Positions 1-9,050 of a DNA stretch of 64,000 bases are shown piece by piece. Under the pieces are notes generated by a model, which was not told the origin of the DNA, made no database searches, and saw nothing but the letters and a program-made list of their open reading frames with translations. The stretch spans positions 5,642,001-5,706,000 of the forward strand of contig NZ_OZ186815.1 in assembly GCF_964273065.1 (NCBI RefSeq), read 5' to 3'. Made by a program: the position numbers and the translations under genes. The first letter of the stretch is position 1. Every line of letters begins with the position of its first letter. The DNA comes from Nocardiopsis dassonvillei_B. GTDB taxonomy: Bacteria; Actinomycetota; Actinomycetes; Streptosporangiales; Streptosporangiaceae.

Positions 1-191
1 CCGCGCGCACCGATCGCGCAGCGGGTGCACGGCCCCGGGTGTATTTCGCCGTTCTCCCGGCGGCCCGCCCACGGGTGCGGTAGCGTCCTGAGTCTGCGGG
101 TGCCGCTGAGTGCTCTCCCCTGTGCACACGGTGATGGTCCGCGTCGGAGCCACACCGCCGGCGCCCGCGGTCAGTCCGCTGGAGGAGCGCA

Positions 192-2627
192 ATGGGAAGA
201 CCGGGAGCCCAACGCCGCGGCATCCGGGCGCAGCTCAACAGGATCGTGCTGATCCCGAGTATCACCTTCCTGGCCCTGTTCGTCGTGCTCAGCATGGCGA
301 CCCTGGCCCAGGCCGTCTCCCTGCGCTCGGCCATGGCCGAGGGCAGGGCGGGCATCCACCTGGTCACCGCCCTCACCCGTCTGCAGGAGGAGCGCCGGCT
401 GGCCGCCGGGTACCTGGCCGACCCCGGGGCCGGGACCCGCCAGGACCTGGCCGACCACGCCCGCCTCACCGACGGCGCCGTCGACACCGTCCGCGACCTG
501 GACGGATCCCTCGGGGACCGGGGCGACCCCGACACCCCCGCCCTCACCGACGACCTCCTGACCTCCTTCGACACCGTCGCCGCGGTCCGCACCGCGGCCC
601 TCACCGACCCCGCCGCCGCCGACCCCGACACCCTGCAGGCCTACACCGACGCGATCCACCGGGGCATCCGCCTCTACTCCGGCACCACCCGCTCCCTCGA
701 CGACGGGCACGCCGCCGCCGAGGCCGCCGCCACGACCGACCTGCTCTGGGCCCAGGAGTCCTTCAGCCACGCCGACGCACTGGTCACCGCGGTCACGGCC
801 CGCGGCGATCTCACCCGCGGCGAGCAGACCGAGATCACCGCGCTGCTCCACGACGCCCGCCTGCGGCTCGACACCGTCCACTCCGGCGACGACCCCCGGG
901 GCGCCACCGCCGCGACCCTCGCCGAGAGCGGCGGGTGGCGGCGCCTCATGGAGATCGGCGACGCCGTCGGCACCCACGAGGCCCCCGCCGCCCTGGACCC
1001 GGTCACCGCCGAGATCGTCCGGGACGCCTCCCCGCCCGCGGGGCTGGCCGACTGGCGCTCCGCCGCCGACCCGGTCAACGCCGAACTGGCCGACCTCGCC
1101 GCCCGCCGGGCGGGGGACGTGGTCACCGCCACCGAGGCCGCCAGCGCCTGGATGCTCAGCCTCTCCGTCGGCGGCGGCATCACCTCCTTGTTCGCGGGCA
1201 CCGTCGCCTACGGGGTCGCCGCCCGCTCCGCCGGTCGCCTCACCAACCGGCTGGCCCGGCTGCGCGCCGAGACCCTGGGTACCGCCCGCGTCGACCTGCC
1301 CCGCATCGTGCGACGCCTGGAGGCCGGGGAGAGCGTCGACCCCGACACCGAGGTGAAGCAGCTCGACCACGGCGACGACGAGGTCGGCCAGGTCGCCGAC
1401 GCCTTCAACATCGCCCAGCGCACCGCGATCGCCGCCGCCGTCAAGCAGGCCGAGCTGCGCTCGGGGGTCAACCGGGTCTTCCTCGGCATCGCCCACCGCA
1501 ACCAGTCCCTGGTGCAGCGCCAGCTCCAGCTGCTGGACCGCATCGAGTGGGAGGAGGACGACCCCGACCTGCTGGAGAGCATCTTCCAGCTCGACCACCT
1601 GGCCACCCGGGGCCGCCGCCACGCCGAGAACCTCATCATCCTCGGCGGCTCCCGGCCCGGGCGCCGCTGGCGCCGGCCGATCCCGCTCATCGACATCCTG
1701 CGCGGGGCCGTCTCGGAGACCGAGGAGTACGCCCGGGTCCACGTCACCGCCGTACCCGAGCTCTCCCTGGCCGGTTCCGCCGTCGCCGACGTCATCCACC
1801 TGCTGGCCGAGCTGGTGGAGAACGCCACCGCCTACTCGCCCCCGCACACCGACGTCTCCATCTCCGCCGAGCCCGTGCCCAAGGGCGTGGCGATCGAGGT
1901 CGAGGACCGCGGGCTGGGCATGACCGAGGACGCCCTGGCCCGGGCCAACACCACCCTGAGCGAGGCACCCGAGTTCGACGTCATGGCACCGGGCACCGAC
2001 GCCCGCCTGGGCCTGTTCGTCGTCGCCCGCCTGGCGGCCAAGCACGACATCCAGGTCGAGCTGCGCCCCTCGCCCTACGGCGGCACACGCGCGGTGGTGC
2101 TGGTCCCCGGCACGCTGTTCAGCTCCGCCGGTGCGGGCCAGGCGCCCGAGAGGCCCCGGTCCGCCGCCCGCCGTGTTCCGCGCACCCCGCCGCCGGACGC
2201 CCCGGACGCCGCGGGCGCGGTCGGGGTCCTGGTCACCGAGGGCGACGCCCTCCTCTCCCGGCCCCTGCTGCGCCCGGTGCCCCCGGCCGAGGAGCCCCGG
2301 GACACCCCGGAGCGCCGCGCCCCCCTGCTGCGCAGCGTCCCCGCCCGCCCCGCGGCCGACGGGGAGCGCCCCGGCCTGCCCCGGCGCAGGCGACAGGCCA
2401 GCCTCGCCCCCCAGCTCAGACGCCCGCCCGGGCCGGAAGGGGAGGAAGGGGCTGCCGAGCAGCCGTCCTCCCGCAGCCCGGAACAGGCCCGCCGGATGAT
2501 GGACGCCTTCAGCGCCGGGACCCGCAAGGGCCGCGCCGCGGACATCGACCAGGACGGGGGCGGGCGGCAGTACGACAGCCACCGGGTCGGTGGCAGCACC
2601 GACGACCACACGGGAGAGAACGACTGA
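192..2627 (+). CDS. Nitrate/nitrite-sensing-type sensor histidine kinase (conservon CvnA-like)
   Basis: This 811-residue membrane sensor kinase is the first gene of a four-gene conservon. A membrane segment lies near residues 18-40, followed by an extracytoplasmic all-helical region resembling the NIT sensing domain. A second membrane segment (about 316-346) and a HAMP-like linker come next. The ATPase domain (about 537-640) has an N-box (ELVENATAYSP) and the glycine motifs EDRGLGM and LGLFVVARLA. The C-terminal 170 residues are Pro/Arg/Glu-rich and probably disordered. The ATG is preceded by a strong GGAGG. The stop is one base from the next gene's start, so translation is probably coupled. 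By analogy with Streptomyces conservons, it should signal through the downstream roadblock, DUF742 and GTPase proteins and not through a response regulator. The ligand is unknown. Confidence 0.9.
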   Translation: MGRPGAQRRGIRAQLNRIVLIPSITFLALFVVLSMATLAQAVSLRSAMAEGRAGIHLVTALTRLQEERRLAAGYLADPGAGTRQDLADHARLTDGAVDTVRDLDGSLGDRGDPDTPALTDDLLTSFDTVAAVRTAALTDPAAADPDTLQAYTDAIHRGIRLYSGTTRSLDDGHAAAEAAATTDLLWAQESFSHADALVTAVTARGDLTRGEQTEITALLHDARLRLDTVHSGDDPRGATAATLAESGGWRRLMEIGDAVGTHEAPAALDPVTAEIVRDASPPAGLADWRSAADPVNAELADLAARRAGDVVTATEAASAWMLSLSVGGGITSLFAGTVAYGVAARSAGRLTNRLARLRAETLGTARVDLPRIVRRLEAGESVDPDTEVKQLDHGDDEVGQVADAFNIAQRTAIAAAVKQAELRSGVNRVFLGIAHRNQSLVQRQLQLLDRIEWEEDDPDLLESIFQLDHLATRGRRHAENLIILGGSRPGRRWRRPIPLIDILRGAVSETEEYARVHVTAVPELSLAGSAVADVIHLLAELVENATAYSPPHTDVSISAEPVPKGVAIEVEDRGLGMTEDALARANTTLSEAPEFDVMAPGTDARLGLFVVARLAAKHDIQVELRPSPYGGTRAVVLVPGTLFSSAGAGQAPERPRSAARRVPRTPPPDAPDAAGAVGVLVTEGDALLSRPLLRPVPPAEEPRDTPERRAPLLRSVPARPAADGERPGLPRRRRQASLAPQLRRPPGPEGEEGAAEQPSSRSPEQARRMMDAFSAGTRKGRAADIDQDGGGRQYDSHRVGGSTDDHTGEND

Positions 2628-2628
2628 G

Positions 2629-3063
2629 ATGGTGGGCAACAGCAACGCCGCGGACAACCTCGACTGGCTCCTGGACGACCTGGCCGATCGCGTCGTCGGA
2701 GCCGTGCACGCGATCGTGCTATCGGCCGACGGGCTCCTCCTGGGCCGCTCCCGCGAGCTGCCTCCCGAGGACGCCGAACACCTGTCGGCCCTGGCCTCCG
2801 CCTTCCAGAGCCTGGCCCGCGGCACCGGGCGGCACTTCGGCGGCGGCGACGTCCGACAGACCGTGGTGGAGATGGAGCACTCCTACCTCTTCGTCACCGC
2901 CGCGGGGGCCGGCGCCTGCCTGGCGGTGCTGGCCACCGAGGACGCGGACGTGGGCCTGGTCGCCTACGAGATGAACCTGCGGGTCAAGCGGGTGGGCCAG
3001 TTCCTCACCGCCGCGCCCCGCCGCCCCGGCGAGCTCACCGCCACCGGGGGTGTGGGCTCATGA
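2629..3063 (+). CDS. Roadblock/LC7 domain protein (conservon CvnB-like)
   Basis: This is a 144-residue single-domain roadblock/LC7 protein. It has the family's opening (NLDWLLDDLADRVVGAVHAIVLSADG), the central ATASAF-like segment (ALASAFQSLARG) and the LxVLATEDADVGLVAYEM ending. Such proteins are thought to regulate the small GTPase made by the same cluster, acting like a GTPase-activating or adaptor subunit. I chose ATG 2629, which follows GGGAGAG and starts one base after the kinase stop. An in-frame ATG at 2590 would overlap the kinase gene by 38 bases and lacks a good ribosome site. The stop overlaps the next start (ATGA). Confidence 0.9.
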   Translation: MVGNSNAADNLDWLLDDLADRVVGAVHAIVLSADGLLLGRSRELPPEDAEHLSALASAFQSLARGTGRHFGGGDVRQTVVEMEHSYLFVTAAGAGACLAVLATEDADVGLVAYEMNLRVKRVGQFLTAAPRRPGELTATGGVGS

Positions 3064-3521
3064 CGGCCCAGGAGGAACGACAGGGCGGCGTCTCCCGCCG
3101 CCCCGCCGCACCCTGGCACGCCGGGCGCGGCCACCCCACCTCGGAGGGGCCCGCCGCCGGACTGTCCCCCGGCGGCGCCCCCGAGGGCTCCCTGGTCCGC
3201 CCCTACACGCTGACCCGGGGCCGGGTCCGGCCCAGCGGAACGGGGCCCCGGCTGGACCTCATCACGATCGTGGTGGCCGCCCGCGACCGGCGCGAGCGAC
3301 CACTGGAGCCGGAGTGCCGGGCCATCCTCGACCTGTGTCGGAGGCCCATCTCGGTGGCGGAGGTCTCCGCCCGGCTCGACATCCCCCTCACCGTGGTCAG
3401 GGTGCTCCTGGGCGACCTGCTCGCCGACGGGGACATCCGCACCCGGGCGGCGACGCCCGTCGCCCGGCTTCCCGAGAAGAAAGTGCTTCAGGCGGTACTC
3501 GATGGCATCCGCAGACTCTGA
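3060..3521 (+). CDS. DUF742 protein (conservon CvnC-like)
   Basis: This 153-residue protein belongs to DUF742, the third conservon component. The first 60 residues are Arg/Pro-rich and low complexity. The conserved core runs from LVRPYTLTRGRV through LDLITIVVAA to a winged-helix-like half (CRRPISVAEVSARLDIPLTVVRVLLGDLLADG), ending with the typical LQAVLDGIRRL. Members are thought to link the kinase/roadblock pair to the GTPase, but the biochemical role is not settled. It overlaps the gene before by 4 bases (ATGA) and the GTPase gene after it by 20 bases, so all four genes should be co-translated. Confidence 0.9.
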   Translation: MTAQEERQGGVSRRPAAPWHAGRGHPTSEGPAAGLSPGGAPEGSLVRPYTLTRGRVRPSGTGPRLDLITIVVAARDRRERPLEPECRAILDLCRRPISVAEVSARLDIPLTVVRVLLGDLLADGDIRTRAATPVARLPEKKVLQAVLDGIRRL

Positions 3522-4104
3522 GACCAGGCCGGGGGAGCCCGAGGCGATCCCCCAGGCGGTCAAGATCATCATCGCCGGCGGCTTCGGCGCCGGGAAGACC
3601 ACCATGGTGGCCTCGGTCAGCGAGATCACCCCGTTGAGCACCGAGGAGGTGATGACCGAGGCCAGCTACGGGATCGACGACCTCGGGGGAGTGGAGGACA
3701 AGACCACCACCACCGTCGCCCTCGACTTCGGCCGTATCACCGTCAACTCCGACGTGGTCCTCTACCTGTTCGGCACGCCGGGCCAGAACCGCTTCTGGTT
3801 CATGTGGGACGAGCTCGCCGAGGGCGCACTGGGGGCGGTGGTCCTGGCCGACACCCGCCGTCTGGAGACCTGCTTCCACGCGGTGGACTTCTTCGAGCGG
3901 CGCGGGGTGCCCTTCGTGGTCGCGGTCAACCGCTTCGAGGGAGCCGACGACTACGACACCGAGGAGGTGCGCCGGGCCCTGGACGTGGACGCCGCGGTGC
4001 CCATCCTCCTCGCCGACGCCCGGGACCGCGTCTCCTGCCGGGACGTGCTGGTCGCCCTGGTCACCCACGTGATCCGCGGCCGCAGCCCGGCTCTGAGCGG
4101 GTGA
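3502..4104 (+). CDS. Conservon small GTPase (CvnD-like, ATP/GTP-binding protein)
   Basis: This 200-residue MglA-related small GTPase ends the first conservon. The P-loop is GGFGAGKTT near residue 29. The switch II equivalent is LFGTPGQNRFWFMW, with the family's GTPGQ in place of DxxGQ. The base-recognition motif is AVNRFEG, in place of NKxD. In Streptomyces, conservon GTPases form membrane complexes with the kinase and roadblock proteins that influence development and antibiotic production; a similar role here is inferred. The start lies inside the DUF742 gene. A pair of small hairpins follows the stop. Confidence 0.92.
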   Translation: MASADSETRPGEPEAIPQAVKIIIAGGFGAGKTTMVASVSEITPLSTEEVMTEASYGIDDLGGVEDKTTTTVALDFGRITVNSDVVLYLFGTPGQNRFWFMWDELAEGALGAVVLADTRRLETCFHAVDFFERRGVPFVVAVNRFEGADDYDTEEVRRALDVDAAVPILLADARDRVSCRDVLVALVTHVIRGRSPALSG

Positions 4105-4110
4105 GCCCGC

Positions 4111-4138
4111 CGGGGTGGTACCCCGCCCCACCGGTGGG
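4111..4138 (+). terminator. Tandem hairpins after the first conservon
   Basis: Two adjacent perfect inverted repeats follow the GTPase stop: CGGGGT/ACCCCG at 4111-4125 and the palindrome CCCACCGGTGGG at 4127-4138. No U-tract follows, so termination here is a guess. A -10-like TACAAT at 4193-4198 just downstream fits a new transcription start for the next gene, but it has no good -35. Confidence 0.4.
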
Positions 4139-4259
4139 GGAGCGATCCGGTGTACGTTCGGGAGACACGCCCGTGGATATGCCCTGGAACGCTACAATGG
4201 CGCGTCAGTGACACCGCTCCGACCGGGCACCCCGTCCGCCTCTCATCCTGAATCCTGGT

Positions 4260-5174
4260 ATGCGAAACTCTGATCGACTCCCCCCACGCGAACTGCCCAA
4301 GCGGAGGTCCGGCCGCCATCGGAACCCGCTGTCCTTCGACGACTGGTTCGGGACCCCGACCCTGATCATGGCGGTCCCGGGCACGGCCGAGCAGGCCAGG
4401 GGTGTCGACGGTGAGTCCATCGGCGCCCGGATGGCCGACCTGGTGCGCGCCTACCGGCCCGAGGTCACCATCCGCCACGGGCACATCGACGGAGAAGAGC
4501 AGACCCTCACCGAGGCGCTCGCCGGCCTGGAGGGCGACGGCGAGCGGCCGCTGACCGGCGTGGTCGTGCCCCTGGTCACCGCTCCGCACGCGGGTGTCTC
4601 GTCCGCCATCGACGCCGCCGTGCGCGCCTCCGGTGCGGACGTGCGCGTCAGCGAGGGCCTGGGCCCGCACCCGATGCTCGCCGAGGTGCTGCACCTGCGG
4701 CTGGCCGAGAGCGGCTACGTGCGCGCCGACCGCATGCGCCTGATCAGCGTCGTGGCCCGGGACACCGGCATGGCCGACGGCGTGGTGGTGGGCGCGGTCG
4801 GAGGGGAGTCCGCCGTGGCCGCGGCCGGGGTGACCGCGGTCCTGCTCGCCGCCCGCCTGGGGCTGACCGTGCTGCCCGCGGACCTGGAGAACGAGGCGGC
4901 CCTGGAGCTGGCCGTCTCCCAGCTGCGCCAGGGCGGCTGCCACCGCCCGGTCATCGCGCCCAGCGCACTGGGCCCGGAGCTGCACACCGACCTGTCGGCC
5001 ACCGCGGAGCGGTTCGGCGCCCGACTGGGCGCCCCGCTGGGCGCCGACGGCCTGCTCGGCAAGATCGCCGCGCTGCGCTACGCCGAGATCCTCAACTCGC
5101 TGGGCGTCGAGCAGCCGCCGACCGCCGACCAGCTGCCCGCCCCGGTGGGTTCGCGCCACCGCCGGCAGGACTGA
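4260..5174 (+). CDS. CbiX/sirohydrochlorin-chelatase-like protein
   Basis: The 304-residue protein has two diverged CbiX-like halves. The first holds VVVPLVTAPHAGVSSAIDAAV and the signature-like LGPHPMLAEVLHLRLAESG; the second (from about residue 155) is more degenerate. Family members insert Co or Fe into tetrapyrroles. Here the metal-binding histidine pattern is incomplete: only the H of PHAGVSS and the H of LGPHP are obvious. A true chelatase function is therefore uncertain, and many actinobacterial relatives are annotated only as CbiX-like. The start ATG lacks a clear Shine-Dalgarno sequence, and the next in-frame ATG lies well inside the fold. A strong terminator follows. Confidence 0.7.
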   Translation: MRNSDRLPPRELPKRRSGRHRNPLSFDDWFGTPTLIMAVPGTAEQARGVDGESIGARMADLVRAYRPEVTIRHGHIDGEEQTLTEALAGLEGDGERPLTGVVVPLVTAPHAGVSSAIDAAVRASGADVRVSEGLGPHPMLAEVLHLRLAESGYVRADRMRLISVVARDTGMADGVVVGAVGGESAVAAAGVTAVLLAARLGLTVLPADLENEAALELAVSQLRQGGCHRPVIAPSALGPELHTDLSATAERFGARLGAPLGADGLLGKIAALRYAEILNSLGVEQPPTADQLPAPVGSRHRRQD

Positions 5175-5209
5175 ACGCGGCGACACGCCGTGGGATGGGG
5201 CGTGTTCAC

Positions 5210-5237
5210 GGGGCCGTCCGCTTCGGCGGGCGGCCCC
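5210..5237 (+). terminator. Rho-independent-type terminator
   Basis: A 12-bp stem (GGGGCCGTCCGC with GCGGGCGGCCCC, one G-T wobble) closes on a TTCG tetraloop 35 bases after the CbiX-like stop. A short T-poor tail (TTCGCTGTT) follows. It separates this gene from the second conservon kinase. Confidence 0.75.
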
Positions 5238-5428
5238 TTCGCTGTTCACGGGCGCTTCGACCTGGAACTTCGGAGGCCCTCCCGAGGGTTCGCAAGGGTG
5301 CCGCGCGCCTCCTAAGGCAACTCGTAGTAATTGTTTGACCGCGTTCCGCCATGATTTTTCGATAGCCTCGGCACGACCGAAAGCCGCCGAGGCCATGTGG
5401 CCCGGCACCCGCACCGGCTGGAGGGGCC

Positions 5429-8400
5429 ATGCGCAGAACCCGCGTCAAAGCGTCCACGATCCGTGGGCAGCTCAACCGCATCGTGCTCGTACCGAGCCTG
5501 TGCTTCCTGGCCCTGTGGCTCATCGTCGCCGCCGTGGGCACGGTGCAGGCCGTCCGCCTCATGGGATCCGTGGTCCAGGCCCGCGAGGGCACCGAGGCCT
5601 TCTCCGCGGCCGTCCTCGAACTGCGCTCCGAGCGCCGCCTGAGCCTGGTCCACCTGGGCCGCCTCGAAGCGGGGGACACCGTCGACACCGACGCCCTGCG
5701 CGAACAGCGCGCCCGCACCGACACCGCCGTCGCCGACGCGGTCGGGCTCGCCGAGCAGCTGCGGGCCACCCGCGACGACGAGGTCCGGCGCAGCGCCGGG
5801 GAGTTCGTGGAGGCCACCGGCGAACTGCCCGCCCTGCGCACCGCCCTGGACGACGGCTCCACGGTCCAGGAGCAGATCCTCGTCGGCTACGGAGAGGTCC
5901 TCGACGGCGCCGCCGCCGTCACCACCGCCCTGGTGCACACCACCGACGGCGGCGAGAACCTCACCGACGCCGTCCTCACCAGCGAGCTCATCGGCGCCGC
6001 GGCCGAGTACTCCACCGCCGACGCCCTGCTGGCCGGGGTCGCCGCCCGCGGCGGGATCGGCTACGAGGAGACCGCACACTTCACGTACCTCACCGCCTCC
6101 TACCGGGACACCCTCGGCGAGGCCGCCGACCTGCTGTCCCCGTCCGTGAACGCCCGCTACCAGGAGATGGTCGCCGACCCGGCCTGGATCCGCGCCGAGG
6201 ACCTCAGCCGCGCGGTCGTCACCCGCCCGCCGGCGACCGCCGACGAGCAGGCCCCGCCGGCACGGAGCACCCCCCTCGACGTCGGGGCCGCCGACTGGGA
6301 CGACTCCTCCGGCGCCTCCGTAGCCCTGATCGACGGACTGGCCCGCGCCCAGGCCGACCGGACGGTGGACCTGGCCTGGGGCGCCGCCCTGACCCAGGTG
6401 TCCCTCGCGGTCGGCGCGGCCCTGGTCTGCCTCGCCGGCGGCGCCATCGCCCTGGCCACCGTCGGCCGCTCCTCCCGGCGCCTCACCGACCGGCTCACCC
6501 TCCTGCGCGAACGCGTGATGGAGCGCGACGACGACCTGCCCGACCTCGTCGACCGGGCCCAGCGCGGGGACCGGGTGGACGCCCAGGAGGAGCTGCCCCC
6601 GCTGGACGAGTTCGGCGACGACGAGATCGGCCAGGTGGCCGAGGCGTTCGACAGCGCCCAGCTCACCGCGGTCGAGGCGGCCGTGCGCCAGGCGGAGATC
6701 CGCCGCGGCGCCAACAAGGCGTTCCTGGGCATCGCCTTCCGCAACCAGAACCTCGTCCAGCGCCAGCTGCGGCTGCTCGACGAGATCGAGTACGACGAGC
6801 AGGACCCCGAGGCGCTGGGGCGCCTGTTCCGGCTCGACCACCTCACCACCCGGGCCCGCCGGTACGCCGACAACCTCATCATCCTGGGCGGCGGCCAGTC
6901 CGCCCGCCGCTGGCGCCAGCCCCGCCCCCTGGTGGACGTGCTGCGCGCCGCCATCGCCGAGACCGAGGACTTCGAGCGGGTACGGCTGACCTCGGCGCCC
7001 CGCCTGCTCATGCACGGCCAGGCCGTCGCCGACATCGTGCACCTGCTGGCGGAGCTGATCGAGAACGCCACCCAGTTCTCCCCGGCGGGCACGCCGGTGG
7101 ACGTGGGCTGCGGCCCCTGCCCGGAGGGACTGCTGGTGGAGGTCGAGGACCGCGGCCTGGGCATGTCCGAGCACGGCTACGAGCAGGCCCGCCGCACCCT
7201 GGCACGGCCGCCGGAGTTCGACGTGATGGCACTGCCCGACGACCCGCGGCTGGGGCTGTTCGTGGTGGCCCGCCTGGCCGAGCGCCACGGTGTGCGGGTA
7301 TGGCTGGAGCCCTCGCCCTACGGGGGCACCCGGGCGATCACGCTCATCCCCAGGGCCCTGCTGGAGCCGGCCGACGTACCGGCGGTGGCCGGACCGCGCG
7401 GCGTCGTCCCGCCCGCGGTACCGCCCCGGGAGGAGACCGCCCCCGAGGAGGACGTGCGCCAGGCCTTCGGAGTGCCGGAGACCCCGCCCGAGTCCGTCCC
7501 CGCGGGCGCGCGCACCGAACAGGTGCAGAGGAGTGCCGACGCGCAGGCCGGCCCCGACCTGCGCCCGGTGACCGCCGCCGGGGGCCCGGGTCCGGCCTTC
7601 GACGGCGCCGGACCCGACCCGGCCACCGTGCCGCGGCCCCTCCCCGACACCGGACGTGCGGATCCCCGCCCCGGCCGCACCACGGGTCCGCAGCCCGCTC
7701 CGGACGGCGGCCTGCGGCCCGCCCCCGACACCGACGCGATGGACCTCCGCCCCGGGCACGACCGGATCACGGGCCCGCAGACCGGTTTCGGCGACCTCGT
7801 GGCGCTGGACCCCCGCGCCGGTGCGGCGCCCGGCCCGGGGCGGCCCCACGGGACCGGGCCGCAGACCGCCCTCGGCGAGATCGACCTCTTCGCGGACCCG
7901 CCGGCCTTCGACGACCGCCCACCCGAGGAGCGGCCCTCCGACGAGGGGCGGCGGCCCCGGAACCCCGTTGACGCCCAGGCCGGCCCGCGCTCCGGCCCGC
8001 CCGCCGAGCAGCCGTGGGACGTGCGCTGGGGGCACACCGGTCCGCAGGAGGTGCTCGGTGCCGCCGGGCGGCACCCGACCGAACCGCGCCGCGGCGAGCC
8101 CCTCCCCGCCGGACCCGGCACCGGCCCCCGACCGGTGACGGGCGGCCGGCCGCCCGGGGACCGGCCGCTCGAGAACGGGCGCCCGGGCGATCCCACCGAG
8201 CCCCTGCCCCACCTGGCGGCGGACCGGCGCCGACCCGACCCCGGCCCGCAGCACCCGCCCGCCGCCCGGGAGGGCGGCCGCCCGGCGCACCGCCGAGACC
8301 TCCCCCCGGGGTTCACCGGGCCCCGCCCGGTCGCCCCCGACCGGGGCCGGCCGGGGGCACCCCCCGGGCCGTGGGCCGATGATGCGCCCACCTCGCCCTT

Positions 8401-8626
8401 CCCCGCCCCGGACGCTCCGCGCCCGGACGGGCCGCCCGACCCCGTCGACGAGTACCCGTACGCCACCCCGGAAGAGCCCTCCCGGGAACCCCGCCCCGGC
8501 AGGAGCCCCGCGGGCGGCCTCCCGGACCCGGAGCGGATGCCCCTGCCCAAGCGCCCCGTGTCCCATGAACGGGACGCCTTCCGAGTACCGGCCCCCACAC
8601 CTCCGGGAGGACACAGTGAGCCATGA
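5429..8626 (+). CDS. Second nitrate-sensing-type sensor histidine kinase with long disordered tail
   Basis: This 1065-residue paralogue of the kinase at 192-2627 has the same layout: membrane segment (about 15-40), NIT-like sensing region, membrane segment (about 320-345), HAMP-like linker, and an ATPase domain (about 533-645) with ELIENATQFSP, EDRGLGM and LGLFVVARLAERH. The last ~400 residues are Pro/Gly/Arg/Asp-rich and repeat a TGPQ tetrapeptide several times (TTGPQ, ITGPQ, GTGPQ, HTGPQ). This tail makes it much longer than the first kinase. A GGAGGGG precedes the ATG. The upstream 100 bases contain an AT-rich island (5310-5365), unusual for this genome and probably the promoter region. 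Only a DUF742 gene follows. Confidence 0.88.
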   Translation: MRRTRVKASTIRGQLNRIVLVPSLCFLALWLIVAAVGTVQAVRLMGSVVQAREGTEAFSAAVLELRSERRLSLVHLGRLEAGDTVDTDALREQRARTDTAVADAVGLAEQLRATRDDEVRRSAGEFVEATGELPALRTALDDGSTVQEQILVGYGEVLDGAAAVTTALVHTTDGGENLTDAVLTSELIGAAAEYSTADALLAGVAARGGIGYEETAHFTYLTASYRDTLGEAADLLSPSVNARYQEMVADPAWIRAEDLSRAVVTRPPATADEQAPPARSTPLDVGAADWDDSSGASVALIDGLARAQADRTVDLAWGAALTQVSLAVGAALVCLAGGAIALATVGRSSRRLTDRLTLLRERVMERDDDLPDLVDRAQRGDRVDAQEELPPLDEFGDDEIGQVAEAFDSAQLTAVEAAVRQAEIRRGANKAFLGIAFRNQNLVQRQLRLLDEIEYDEQDPEALGRLFRLDHLTTRARRYADNLIILGGGQSARRWRQPRPLVDVLRAAIAETEDFERVRLTSAPRLLMHGQAVADIVHLLAELIENATQFSPAGTPVDVGCGPCPEGLLVEVEDRGLGMSEHGYEQARRTLARPPEFDVMALPDDPRLGLFVVARLAERHGVRVWLEPSPYGGTRAITLIPRALLEPADVPAVAGPRGVVPPAVPPREETAPEEDVRQAFGVPETPPESVPAGARTEQVQRSADAQAGPDLRPVTAAGGPGPAFDGAGPDPATVPRPLPDTGRADPRPGRTTGPQPAPDGGLRPAPDTDAMDLRPGHDRITGPQTGFGDLVALDPRAGAAPGPGRPHGTGPQTALGEIDLFADPPAFDDRPPEERPSDEGRRPRNPVDAQAGPRSGPPAEQPWDVRWGHTGPQEVLGAAGRHPTEPRRGEPLPAGPGTGPRPVTGGRPPGDRPLENGRPGDPTEPLPHLAADRRRPDPGPQHPPAAREGGRPAHRRDLPPGFTGPRPVAPDRGRPGAPPGPWADDAPTSPFPAPDAPRPDGPPDPVDEYPYATPEEPSREPRPGRSPAGGLPDPERMPLPKRPVSHERDAFRVPAPTPPGGHSEP

Positions 8627-9050
8627 AAGACGCCGGGCCCCGGCCCGGCACGAAAGGGGGGGCGCGGACCGCGCCCCCCGCGACGAGGCGGAACCGGACC
8701 GGGCCGAGGAGCGGTTCCTGCGCCCGTTCGCCGTGGCCGCGGGCGACCCGGAGGGAGCCGCCCCCGGACCGGGGCCCGGGACGCTCGACCTGCTCACCCT
8801 CGTGGTCGCCGCGCGCACCCCCGGACGGCCCGAATGGCTGCGTCCGGAGCGCGAGGCCATCCTCCGCCATGCCCTGCGGGCCCGGACCGTCGTCGAGCTG
8901 GCCGCCGAGGTCAACCTCCCCGTCGGCCAGGTCAGGGCGATCACCGCCCGGATGATCGCGGACGGCTCCCTCCAGCGCTGCGGTCCCTCCCGCCCGCTGG
9001 CCCGCAAGGACATCCTGCACGCCGTCCTCGTCGGCCTCCGCTCCCTGTAG
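8616..9050 (+). CDS. DUF742 protein partnered with the second kinase
   Basis: This 144-residue DUF742 protein has the core LDLLTLVVAARTPG, the winged-helix-like segment (RARTVVELAAEVNLPVGQVRAITARMIADG) and the ending ILHAVLVGLRSL. No ATG is available in frame near the 5' end. The GTG at 8616 follows GGGAGG by five bases and overlaps the kinase stop by 11 bases, which argues for translational coupling. No roadblock or GTPase gene follows, so this is a shortened conservon. The N-terminal 45 residues are charged and low complexity. Confidence 0.85.
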   Translation: MSHERRRAPARHERGGADRAPRDEAEPDRAEERFLRPFAVAAGDPEGAAPGPGPGTLDLLTLVVAARTPGRPEWLRPEREAILRHALRARTVVELAAEVNLPVGQVRAITARMIADGSLQRCGPSRPLARKDILHAVLVGLRSL

